Positions 1 through 10,466 of a stretch of DNA of 49,096 bases are shown piece after piece. Source of the DNA: Nemertoderma westbladi. Lineage: Eukaryota > Xenacoelomorpha > Nemertodermatida > Nemertodermatidae. Made by a program: the position numbers and the translations under genes. Each line of letters begins with the position of its first letter. Within the stretch, counting starts at the first letter, position 1. The notes beneath the pieces were generated by a model. The model saw only the letters and a list, made by a program, of their open reading frames with translations. It was not told where the DNA came from and did no database searches. The stretch covers positions 1-49,096 of the forward strand of contig JAUCBJ010008642.1 of NCBI GenBank assembly GCA_032718475.1, read 5' to 3'.

Positions 1-70
1 TATTCCAGCGCCTGGGGGGGAACTGGCCAGCAAAGGCAAACGTATCAGTTATCCCACAAAAGCTTTTACA
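1..70 (-). mobile_element. Start of a third BEL-family LTR, cut by the window edge
   Basis: Read on the minus strand, this begins TGTAAAAGCTTTTGTGGGAT at position 70 and runs off the window. It aligns with the first 70 bases of the LTRs that start at 7228, 24201 and 28242, including the GTTTGCCTT block, the CAGTTCCCCCC run and the CGCTGGAATA block. The TG terminus abuts satellite-related DNA at 71. This is therefore another insertion of the same LTR family in the opposite direction. If the family's 5-bp duplication holds, the target copy visible here would be GCATT (71-75); the other end lies outside the window. Confidence 0.85.
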
Positions 71-960
71 GCATTATTCTGCAGTTGTTTTGTTATCGGA
101 GAAATTACTGATCAGCAAGCAGGAAATTGTAACAGCAGTTATTGCATCATCGTAATTCGTAACCACTCTGCTGACACTTTGCAGAATAAATTCTACCTGA
201 CCATAGCTGCGTGTTGGGAGGACGCCGACCAGTTTGCGGTTCTTCAGTCTGCCACTAGGAGGCGAAATGTCTGAAAGTGAAAATCTTATCCTATTTTGTT
301 ATTAATAATGATTTTTAGCTGATACTTAGGTCCTTTACACAATATGTTTATAATGTTTTTTGCTGATACCAAGCAGAGTATACTACACCGTAGGGTGTGT
401 ATTTGGGCTTGGGGAGACGATGACTAATCTACAGTTCCCCATTCTGCCGCTATTAGGTGATGAAATGTCTGAATGAGGAAACCTACAATTTTGTTATTTA
501 TGAATGCTTTTTTGCTGATACTTGGCACTTGGCAGAGGACTACTACACCATAGTCGTCATGTTTGGGGAGGACGCTAACCAGTGCATAATTATGCAGTCT
601 GCCACTAGGGGGCGAAATGTATGAAATTAAAACCTTCCATTTTAATACGATAGAGTTGCTGCAGTGACCTACTGCACTATAGATTATGTTTGCGAGGACG
701 CTAACCACTACTCTGCAGTTATACAGTTTTCCACTAGGGGAAAATATCACACACAGTTTAAACCTTTTCACATTTTATTATTTGTAATCCATTGGAGGTG
801 TTACTTGGAAGGTATCTACTACAACATAAAGCCTTATGTTTATTATTGTATGTAGCTGCAACTAAAACGGGATCAGTCTGTTAGTCGTATGTAAAGTTTT
901 GTTAAGTTAATTAATTTATTTATTTATGTTTGATATTGTCCATTGATTGATTGATTGTAT
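71..960 (+). repeat. Satellite array A, degenerate about 147-bp monomers
   Basis: At least four diverged monomers are recognisable by the GCCACTAGGAGGCGAAATGTC-like box (near 252, 438, 600 and 735), the GTGAAAA/CATTTTGTTATT block and a GCTGATACTTGGCAGA...CTACTACACCATA block. Decay is greater than in arrays B to E, and the last part (about 850-960) is AT-rich linker with TTAATTAATTTATTTATTTATG before the hairpin module. Small open frames here run through repeats and are not genes. Confidence 0.75.
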
Positions 961-1270
961 AGAAGCTTGTGAACTAGAAAGCCGTGGCCGAAGGCCACGG
1001 GCTTTCTAGTCTATATATATAAATATCCTCTGTCTGTCTGTGAGTCTGTGAGTCTATGAGTCTGTGAGTCTATGAGTCTGTGAGTCTGTCCAAGCTATAC
1101 GCTCCGACACACATGCACCAATCTGAGCAAATGATACATCGATCGAAAGCTCTCGTCCTGAGCACGTAAACTATCGCAATCTTGAGGCTAATTTTACGCG
1201 TTTGCTTGCGTGAATGCGTATTTTGTGTTCGTTCGGGCGAAATGTATCGAATTATTTCGGTTCTTCTATC
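961..1270 (+). repeat. Hairpin-microsatellite-tail module, copy 1
   Basis: An inverted repeat at 974-1009 starts and ends with CTAG (CTAGAAAGCC...GGGCTTTCTAG). It is followed by TATATATATAAATAT, a TCTG/GTGAGTCT microsatellite at 1028-1090, and a conserved tail (CCAAGCTATACG, GAAAGCTCTCGTC, GAGCACGT, TTTTACGCGTTTGCTTGCGTGAATGCG). The same order recurs at 5098 and 26157, and with losses at 3225 and 40327. A hairpin plus a GTCT-type microsatellite is typical of DINE-1/Helentron and bivalve pearl-type non-autonomous elements; that assignment is by architecture only. Confidence 0.7.
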
Positions 1271-1849
1271 GGTAATTAATTATTTAGAGGGGTAACATTT
1301 ATCCCATCTGGTATAAAATTAACATGAGTAGATTCGCCGTGTCCCATTCTCACAAAGTATTTATTTTATTCGAGTGTTTAATATAAATATGTATGATTAT
1401 TTATTGATTAAAAATCAAATAGTGTATAAATATGTCATATTCCCCAAGCACGATCGAATTGGCCTATTCTTAGTGCTGTAGTGAATAGGGAAGGATTTTT
1501 TTCTGTATCATAGCAACGTTAAGGTAATTATTGAAATCGCAGCTAGCTGGCTGGGCACAGATAAGGAGCAAGCAGGCTGGAGTGTTGATTGGGGTGGGTT
1601 TGGGTTGTCTGTTGCGAATTGCTCAAGAGTAATTCTGCTTTCTCAATCATTGGCTGCATGGAAGGAGAGGTTTATAACATTTTTGTTTTACTGTTATGAA
1701 TATTAAAAGTAAAATAATTATTTCTGTAGGCCTATACTTACTGTATTATTATTTTATCTAATATTATACATCTAATCTCGATGAAATCTCGCTTACTATA
1801 GCTCGTTAGATAGGTCTCGCCCTAACTCGTTGCAACGTAATACTCAGAG
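1271..1849. other. Non-satellite spacer, no gene seen
   Basis: AT-rich sequence between module copy 1 and array B. No credible exon, RNA gene or retroelement domain is visible. It is not shared with the other module-to-array junctions, where array sequence follows the tail almost directly, so it may be an old insertion or unique DNA. Confidence 0.5.
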
Positions 1850-3130
1850 CCGTCTGAAGTTCCCCCATCTGCCGCTAGAGGGCGAATTGTCCGATAGTGA
1901 AAACCTGATCTCATTGGGTTGTTTTTAATGCTTTTGAGCTGAAACTTGGTAGCTATATACTGCAGCATAGGCTGTATATTTCCGGAGTCACTGAGTTGTC
2001 CACAGTTCCCCAGTCTACCGTTAGAGGGCTAAATGTCTGAGAGTTAACATCTTCTCCAACTTTGTTATTTATAATCCATTTAGACTGAACTTGGTAGGCA
2101 TCTACTACAGCATAGGCTATATCTTTACTGAGTCGCGCAGAGTTGTCTACATTACCCGCGTCTGCCGCTAGAGGGCGAAATGTATGAAAGTTAACATCTC
2201 CTCCAACTTTGTTATTTACAATCCTTTTAGACTGAAACTTGGTAGGCATCTACTATAGCATAGGCTATATCTTTGCGGAGTAGTAGAGTCGTCTACAGTT
2301 CCACAGTCAGCCGCTAGAGGGCGAATTGTCTGAAAGTTAACATCTTCTCCAACTTTGTTATTTACTAACGGTTTAGACTGAAACTTGGTAGGCATCTACT
2401 ACAGCATAGGCTGTACCTTTACGGAGTTACAGAGTTGTATACAGTCCCCCCATCTGCCGCTAGAGGGCGACATATCTGATAGTGAACACCTCATCCCATT
2501 TGGTTCTTTTTAATCATTTTGAGCTGAAACTTGGTTGGTATCTACTACATCATAGGCTGTATCTTTACGGGGTTGCAGAATCCTATTCACTTCCCCAGTC
2601 TACCGCTAGAGGGTGAAATGTCTGAAAGTTAACATCTTCTCCAACTTTGTTATTTACTAACGGTTTAGACTGAAACTTGGTAGGCATCTACTACAGCATA
2701 GGCTGTACCTTTACGGAGTCACAGAGTTGTATACAGTCCCCCCATCTGCCGCTAGAGGGCGACATATCTGATAGTGAACACCTCATCCCATTTGGTTCTT
2801 TTTAATCCTATTGAGCTGGAACTTGGCAGGAATCTACTACAGCATATTCTGTATCTTTACGGAGTCCCAGAGTCGTCCACAGTTCTTCAGTCTACCGCTA
2901 GAGGGTGAAATGTCTGAATGTGAACATCTACATCAATTTTGTTATTTACAATCTGTTTAAGCTGAAACTTGAAAGGCAGGCATTTTACTTCACCATAAAC
3001 CCCATCTTTACCAAACTGCAGCGCCGTCTGCATTTCACCAGTCCGCAGGTAGAGGGTGGATCTGAAAGTGATCATTTTCTGGAAATTTTGTTATTTACAA
3101 TCTGCCTAAAGTTGAAACTTGACAGTTATC
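1850..3130 (+). repeat. Satellite array B, AGAGGGCG-type monomers
   Basis: About nine head-to-tail monomers carry the box CCGCTAGAGGGCG or close variants near 1868, 2018, 2161, 2310, 2454, 2592, 2746 and 2892, with a decayed one near 3040, a spacing of about 147 bp. This array differs from C to E in using AGAGGG rather than AGGGGG and in a longer conserved GTTAACATCTTCTCCAACTTTG segment. Two monomers (near 2310-2454 and 2600-2746) are almost identical, which points to recent local duplication. Confidence 0.85.
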
Positions 3131-3220
3131 TCTTATGGGGGTGGTGTTTTATTTAATGATGGTGTCTGTTCCGTATGCAGTTCTCAAATCTCCCACACAT
3201 ATTCATATATCATCTGCACG

Positions 3221-3430
3221 TGCACTAGAAAGCTGTGGCCCGAAGGGCCACAGGCTTTCCAATACATCGAATGAAAGTTCTCGTCACGAGCACGTGCACT
3301 GTCGCTATCTCGGGTCTTATTTTACGCGTTTGTTTGCGTGAATGCAGATTTCGTGAATTTGGTACCGGTAGCGCAGTAGGCCTAGCAGTTCATTCTGTAG
3401 GAAACTCTATAACAGCGGTTGCACCATCAG
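3221..3430 (+). repeat. Hairpin-tail module, copy 2 (microsatellite lost)
   Basis: The hairpin arm CTAGAAAGCTGTGGCCC at 3225 pairs with GGGCCACAGGCTTTCC ending near 3260. The TATATA/(TCTG)n part found in other copies is missing, and the tail (CATCGAATGAAAGTTCTCGTC, GAGCACGTGCACTGTCGC, then TTGGTACCGGTAGCGCAGTAGGCCTAG) follows at once. The deletion makes it a natural internal variant of the module. Confidence 0.7.
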
Positions 3431-3439
3431 ACTCAATCT

Positions 3440-5000
3440 GTTCTAAATGATACTTTGCAGATACGTTCCTGACCATAGACTGTGGGTTTGGGAAGACACT
3501 GATCAATCTGCAGTTCTCCAGTCTGCCACTAGGGGGCGAAATGTCAGAAACTGAAAACCTTCTCCCATTTCGTTATTATTAATGCCTTTTAGCTGATACG
3601 TGGCAGAGGTCTACTACACCATAGGCTGTGTGTTTTCGGACGATGCTGACCAATCTGCAATTCCCCAGTCTGCCGCTAGGGGGAGCAATATCTGAAAGTG
3701 AAAACCTTATCCCATTTCGTTGTTTATAATGCTTTTTTGCTGATACTTGGCAGAAGTCGACTACACCATAGACTGCGTGTTTGTAGAGAACTCTGAATAA
3801 TCTGAAATTCCTCTCTGTCTGCCGGTAGGGGGCGCAATGTCTGAAAGTGAAAACCTTCACCCATTTCGTTGTTTATACTGCTTTTTTGCTGATACTTGGC
3901 AGAGGTCTACTACACCGAGACTGCGTGTTTGGGGAGGAGCTAGAACCAGTCTGCATTTCTCCAGTCTACCGCTAGGGGGCCAAATGTCTGAAAGTGAAAA
4001 CCTTATCCCATTTCGTTATTAATAATGCTTTTAGGCTGACACTTGGCAGATTTGTATTACACCATAGGGTGTGTGTCTAGGTAAGACGCCGAACATACTG
4101 CAGTTCTCCATTTGGCCGCTAGGGGCGAAATGTCTGAACGTGAAAACCTTATCCCATTTTGATGTTTATAATGTTTTTAGGCTGATACTTGTCAGAGGTC
4201 TACTACATCAAAGACTGCGTGTTTGTGGAGAACTAAGACCAATTTGCAATAGCTCTGTCTGCCGCTAGGGGGCGCAATGTCTGAAAGTGAAAACCTTCAT
4301 GCATTTCATTGTTTATAATGCTTTTTTGCTGATACTCGACAGAGGTCTACTACACCATAGACTGTGTGTTTGGGGAGGAGCTAGAACCAGTCTGCATTTA
4401 TCCAGTCTACCGCTAGGGGGCCAAATGTCTGAAAGTGAAAACCTTATCCCATTTCGTTATTAATATGCTTTCAGGCTGACACTTGCCAGATGTGTAGTAC
4501 ACCATAGGGTGTGTGTCTAGGTAAGACGCCGAACAAATTGCAGTTCTCCATTCGGCCGCTAGGGGGCGAAATGTCTGAAAGTGAAAACCTTATCCCGTTT
4601 CGTTGTTTCTAATGCTTTTAGGCTGATAATTGTCAGAGGTCTACTACACCATAGACTGCGTGTTTGTGGAAAACTCTGACCAATCTGCAATTTCTCAGTC
4701 TGCCGCTAGAGGGTGAAATGTCTCATGTGAAATCCCTCTCCCATTTCGTTGTTTCTAATGCTTTTTTGCTTATACTTGGGAAAGGTATGCTTGACCATAG
4801 GCTGTTTGTATGGGGAGGACGCTAACCGGTCTCTGGATTTCCAGTCTACTGCTAGGGTGCGAAATATCTGAATCTGAAAAGTAAAAACATTCTCACATTT
4901 ATTTATTAAAAATGCTTTTACGCTTATAATTGTCAGAGGTCTACTGTACTACATCATGTGAAGGACGTTGACCAGTGTAGATATCTGAAAAAGTAAAACA
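3440..5000 (+). repeat. Satellite array C, AGGGGGCG-type monomers
   Basis: About ten monomers carry boxes near 3523, 3670, 3819, 3967, 4115, 4260, 4408, 4555, 4699 and 4848, all on the plus strand, with spacings of 144-149 bp. Monomers alternate between a type with GTTATTAATAATGC...GCTGACACTTGGCAG and a type with GTTGTTTATAATGC...CTGATACTTGGCAG. The array ends with a diverged half-monomer followed by GATATCTGAAAAAGTAAAAC. Confidence 0.9.
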
Positions 5001-5009
5001 GCATCAGTC

Positions 5010-5420
5010 TTTTGTTTGAGAGAACACTCTCAATCATATGAAGTTTTGTTAAGTTAATTAATTAATTAATGTTTGGAATGGTGAATACGCTTGTGAACTA
5101 GAAAGCCGTGGCCCGAAGGGCCACTGGCTTTCTAGTCTATATATATAAATATCATTTGTCTGTCTGTCTGTTTGTTTGTTTGTTTGTCTGTCCAAGCTAT
5201 ACGTTTCTACACACAAGCACCAATCTGAGCTCGCGATACATCGAACGAAAGCTCTCGCCACGAGCACGTGCACTGTCGCTATTTCGAGTCTTATTTTACG
5301 CGTTTGTTTGCGTGAATGCAGATTTCGTGAATTTGGTACCGGTAGCGCAGTAGGCCTAGCAGTTCATTCTGTCACTCTACATGTTGGGTCTCGACTATTA
5401 TGCTACTTTTTGATACCAGA
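5010..5420 (+). repeat. Hairpin-microsatellite-tail module, copy 3
   Basis: In order: a small GAGAG/CTCTC inverted repeat near 5021, TTAATTAATTAATTAATG, the 38-bp hairpin at 5098-5135 with CTAG at both ends, TATATATAAATAT, a (TCTG/TTTG)n microsatellite at 5157-5192, and the conserved tail to about 5400. This is the fullest of the five copies along with the one at 26157. Open frames read across it are artefacts of the repeat. Confidence 0.8.
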
Positions 5421-5439
5421 CTTAATCTGTTGTAAATGA

Positions 5440-7227
5440 TACTTTGCAGATCTATTCCCGACCATAGACTGTGTGTTTGGGAGGACACCGATCAATCTGC
5501 AATTCTCCAGTCTGCCGCTAGGGGGCGAAATATCCGAAACTGAAAACATCTCCCATTTCGTTATTATTAAAGCCTTTTAGCTGATACATTGCAGAGGTCT
5601 TCTACACCATAGGCTGTGTGTTTGGGGAGGATGCTGACCAATCTGCAATTCCCCAGTCTGCCGCTAGGGGGAGAAATATCTGAAAGTGAAAACCTTATCC
5701 CATTTCTTTGTTTATAATGCTTTTTTGCTGATACTTGGCAGAGGTCTACTACACCATACAGCGTGTTTGGGGAGGAGCTAGAGTCAGTCTGCATTTCTCC
5801 AGTCTACCGCTAGGGGGCGAAATGTCTGAAAGGGAAAACCTTATCCCATTTCGTTATTAATAATGCTTTTAGGCTGACACTTGGCAGATGTGTATTACAC
5901 CATATGGTGTGTGTCTGTGGAGGACGCCCAACTACCTGCAGTTCTCCATTCGGCCGCTAGGGGGCGAAATATCTGTAAGTGAAAACCTTATCCCCTTTCG
6001 TTGTTTATAATGCTTTTAGGCTGATACTTGGCAGATGTCTACTACACCATAGACTGCGTGTTTGTGGAGAACTCTGACCAATCTGCAATTCCTCTGTCTG
6101 CCACTAGGGGGCCAAATGTCTGAAAGTGAAAACCTTATCCCATTTCGTTATTAATAATGCTTTTGGGCTGACACTTGGCAGATGTGTATTACACCATATG
6201 GTGTGTGTCTGTGGAGGACGCCCAACTACCTGCAGTTCTCCATTCGGCCACTAAGGGGCGAAATATCTGAAAGTGAAAACCTTATCCCATTTCGTTGTTT
6301 ATAATTCTTATAGGCTGGTACTTGGCAGAGGTCTACTACACCATAGGCTGCGTGTTTGAGGAGAACTCTGACCAATCTGCAATTCCTCTGTCTGCCACTA
6401 GGGGGCCAAATGTCTGAAAGGGAAAACCTTATCCCATTTCGTTATTAATTATGCTTTTAGGCTGACAATTGGCAGATGTGTATTACACCATATGGTGTGT
6501 GTCTGTGGAGGACGCCCAACTACCTGCAGTTCTCCATTCGGCCGCTAGGGGGCGAAATATCTGTAAGTGAAAACCTTATCCCATTTCGTTGTTTATAATG
6601 CTTTTAGGCTGATACTTGGCAGATGTCTACTACACCATAGACTGCGTGTTTGTGGAGAACTCTGACCAATCTGCAATTCCTCTGTCTGCCACTAGGGGGC
6701 CAAATGTCTGAAAGTGAAAACCTTATCCCATTTCGTTATTAATAATGCTTTTGGGCTGACACTTGGCAGATGTGTATTACACCATATGGTGTGTGTCTGT
6801 GGAGGACGCCCAACTACCTGCAGTTCTCCATTCGGCCACTAAGGGGCGAAATATCTGAAAGTGAAAACCTTATCCCATTTTGTTGTTTATAATTCTTATA
6901 GGCTGGTACTTGGCAGAGGTCTACTACACCATAGGCTGCGTGTTTGTGGAGAACTCTGACCAATCTGCAATTCCTCTGTCTGCCACTAGGGGGCCAAATG
7001 TCTGAAAGTGAAAACCTTATCCCATTTCGTTATTAATAATGCTTTTAGGCTGACACTTGGCAGATGTGTATTACACCATAGGATGTGTGTCTGAAGAGGA
7101 CGCCGAACAACCTGCAGTTCTCTATTCGGCCGCTAGGGGGCGAAATGTCTGAACGTGAAAACCTTATCCCGTTTCGTTGTTTCTAATGCTTTTTTTTAGG
7201 CTGATACTTGTCAGAGGTCTACTACAC
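5440..7227 (+). repeat. Satellite array D (left part), with a higher-order repeat
   Basis: About twelve monomers carry boxes near 5513, 5660, 5806, 5953, 6101, 6249, 6398, 6541, 6690, 6836, 6985 and 7131. From about 5951 the order of monomer variants repeats as a block of four: 5951-6540 and 6541-7130 are nearly identical over about 590 bp, so a tetrameric higher-order repeat sits on top of the 147-bp period. The array is interrupted at 7228 by BEL-1 and resumes at 25692. Confidence 0.9.
7223..7227 (+). repeat. Left target-site duplication of BEL-1 (TACAC)
   Basis: TACAC directly precedes the 5' LTR and recurs at 25692-25696 directly after the 3' end. The satellite phrase CTACTACACCATAGACTGCG is restored when the element is ignored, confirming the insertion point. 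Confidence 0.93.
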
Positions 7228-8434
7228 TGTAAAAGCTTTTGTGGGATGACTAGCTCGTTTGCCTTGCTAAACAGTTCCCCCCCCCAATCGCTGGAATACT
7301 CTCAAAGGGATCTGGCTTGAATGGCAAGCTGCCTGTTGGTTGGCTAGATTGCTCTTCCCTGGATGAAAGCTCTTAATAAGCCTACCGGACATATCTGCCA
7401 ATAAGATTGGAGCTAGTTCTGATTTTGTCCAATACCACGCTACTGAACTGAAAATCCCATCTGTATGCTCTTTCTCTGTGTTGAACGGGAGCCTGTTCCA
7501 CGTAGTTAAAGTTCTTAGTATTTCATCATTCAGTAGTCACGAGTTTACCTCTAAGCCAGAAAGAACGGCATTAGAATTGTTTTCCCTAATTTTTATACGA
7601 AATATTAGTGGGCATAGATTATAGAAAGTATAACTGTTATCGATTCACATATCATTACGATCTTATGTCACATATCACAACAACTTAACAATTCACGGCC
7701 TACAATTCGGTTCATATCTTTTATATCATATCTTAACCTACCGTCTTACTGCTTTTATTGTTTGTAATTATTTGTATCAGTTGGTTTGATGTTATTATTT
7801 GGAAAATATCAACGAACATCCCAAATTTCCCAATTTTCTTGATGCACTACAGCTTAGAGAGACAGTTTACTTATAACGATTGCGACTTTATTATTGTGGT
7901 TTGTATTGAATCTAATGTTATTTGATAGCCACTACAGGAGTCAATTGCTGATCTCTTTATGTGTGATCAAAGTCAGTAACTGTCGGCAAACCAGTGAGCA
8001 GTATTGTGCGGTACCGGTAGTGCGTGTGATCGTGATTGTGATTGATAACTAAGCATTCCTAAAGAATGTGCCTCATACTTGAATTCTAAGCCATATAGTT
8101 GTGTGTAGTATAAGTCACAGCTCTGTTTACATAGATAGAGCGCCACGTCCTAAAGGAACTGCTAATATTTCCCGAAAGTGAATAATATTTGTCAGAGATT
8201 ATATATTACTGATCAATCGAATAATATACGTAGGCTTCACTGCAATAAATCTAAGCCATCCAAATCCAGTCTCCCGGGCGTAGCCATCGGGTGAATGAAC
8301 GCGCACAGGCTGGCTTCGGCTAATATTGTGTTTGTTTTATATTAAATCTTGTCATTCGTATAAAAATTAATTTATCAACAAAAACATATAAATTTTGGCA
8401 GGTTAAACTGCTGAAGGTCTAAAAAGCGCGTACA
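7228..8434 (+). repeat. BEL-1 5' LTR
   Basis: About 1.2 kb from TGTAAAAGC to GCGCGTACA. It matches 24201-25406 with only about six differences noted by eye (poly-C length; single changes near 7545, 8233, 8262 and 8383). The end is supported by BEL-2, whose 3' LTR stops at the matching GCGCGAACA and is followed by its target repeat. It starts with the palindrome AAAAGCTTTT and carries a poly-C run near 7273. No clear tRNA primer-binding site (a TGG... just after the LTR) is seen. Confidence 0.88.
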
Positions 8435-10466
8435 ATAACAGTTATAGATCTTATTGCAGTAAGCAATAAGGTTGCCAAGTACCGGTCGACCGGTAAACCT
8501 GAACCGATACTTCGGTAGGTCGGTAGGCCTAACTGTCGGAACCGGTACTGCTGTACAAGTACATTTAGTATTATTCGATTTGATTGTTGTATACCGGTAG
8601 GTCTCGATATTAAATCGGGGACGCCTGGTTTTTATTGGGATTTTACTTAGGTCTATTTCTGTCAGTTTTATTTACTAGTAAGTTAATATTGAGTTGAAGA
8701 CGTGTAAGTCTGCTCAGATTGTTCAGATCATTATAGGCTGGACTGTTGTCTGACTGTTGTTAGGCTTGAAGATTACAGCGTGTGTAGAGTAGGTCTGATA
8801 AAGTGCCAGTTAGTAAGTTGGGGCAGCTCGTAGCAATAAGGTCAACCCCCTCTTAAAGAGTAAGTCGCACTACCGTATTAGCGCGCATACTAACTAATAA
8901 TTTCAGAATCTGCATATACTGTAGTTTATTTAGGCTTGATAGTAGTCCGTCAGTGTTTATCCTGTATTGTTTTGAATAGTCTGTTCAGGTACCGTAATAT
9001 TATTCGGATATTTTGTAGGCTGGATTGTTGTCCGTCTGTTGTTGGGTCTGAAGGAATTGCTGCGTGTGTAGAGTAAGTCTGATAAAGTGCCAGTTAGTAA
9101 GTTGGGGCAGCTCGTAGCAATAAGGTCAACCCCCTCTTAAAGAGTAAGTCGCACTACCGTATTAGCGCGCATACTAACTAATAATTTCAGAATCTGCACA
9201 TACTGTAGTTTGTTTAGGCTTGATAGTAGTCTGCTAGCATTCTGGTTTGTATTTTATTTGGGTATTCTGTACGGGTAGCGTAATATTTATTATTCAGAGT
9301 TTATGCGATTACTCGCAACATTCATGTCCCTAAGTTATTCCTACAGTAATTGTGTTTGTTATACATACCGTTATAGTTAAATTAACCCCGGTACTACACG
9401 GGCTGCTTGGCGTAGGTAAAGACTGGTGACATTGTGCTCTGGTCACTCCAGCAGATGCTGTGGTTCTTTTAACTGTTCAAGTATATTTAACTACTGGTTA
9501 TCTGTTTTACAAGTACTTGTACCTAATTTAGGGTTTAGTGTACAGTGCTTTCCGAGAGTAATTGGTGTAGGCATTATATTTGTGTTGTAAAGTGGTTGGT
9601 AGGCACATTCGTTAGCTCTATTAGCTTCTAGGTAGGAACACTCCGTGATACATAACGTAGTACCTATAGCGATACGGCTGTAGGTCGTCAAGCGGTGGTA
9701 TTTTCCTATCTGGACAACGCAGTATGGTACTTCTGCTTATTATTTTCAAATACTGTAGTATCCTGTCCGTGGTAATAATCAGCAGTTCTAACCCTTTGTT
9801 AGACTAGTTCGTAGTTTCCCTGTTAAATTACCCTAAAATTTTGTACGTATTGTTTTTTCTTGTGTTTAATAGAGATTGTAATCTCATCCTTATAGTAAGT
9901 AATTAGTAGATAAGTAACATAGGCCAGTAGAATTATTCCTTTTAGTGTCAATAATTAACACTTCACTGAAAGCGCACCGCTTCTGTGTAGTGATTATTTC
10001 CTAGAAATAGTAACATCTATTTCAGCATCGTAACAAAAACCCCTTATCATCAGGGTATATATATATAAATATTATAAATCAACTTAAAAGATTTATAAAT
10101 TAGTAGGCCTGTCATACAACAAATAGGTCTTAATATCAGTTGGGCTATTGCTAAAATAACGGTAATAGAGTAAACTCAAGTAACTAAGTAACATTATAAT
10201 TTCAGAAATTCAATTATCCTAAATAATTGATATACCGGTATCTGTAATAGACTTATTATATAGTTGTATATATTTGCACTGAAATTATATACCGGTATTC
10301 TGTGACAAACCTAGTCTGCAATACTTATTGTTATATACTATAAGTGTATACCGGTATCCTAATATATTGTAATTAATTACCGGTACTAGGCCAACAGTTC
10401 TACTGAGTTACTAGATTTGTTTTAACTGTAACTATAGCAGTAGGCATTCAACTGTATAACTAAAAT
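8435..10466 (+). promoter_or_regulatory. BEL-1 long untranslated leader
   Basis: About 2 kb separate the LTR from the Gag ATG, with no credible long frame. Three structured parts are visible: a perfect 16-base palindrome TACCGGTCGACCGGTA at 8480-8495; a direct duplication of about 282 bp (about 8734-9015 and 9016-9297); and a series of ATACCGGTAT palindromes near 10232, 10288, 10347 and 10378 just before the ATG. All three recur in the BEL-2 leader, so they belong to the family. A role in RNA dimerisation, packaging or translation is inference. Confidence 0.7.

Noticed and set aside
1028-1090. Possible CRISPR-like or regulatory direct repeats (TCTG and GTGAGTCT words)
   Set aside because: Simple microsatellite with no unique spacers, in an animal genome, and part of the hairpin module.
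424-7100. Many small open frames across the satellite arrays on both strands, some with similar proteins
   Set aside because: They recur with the 147-bp monomer and change with repeat phase; the similarity is due to the repeat, with no start context, domain or codon bias.
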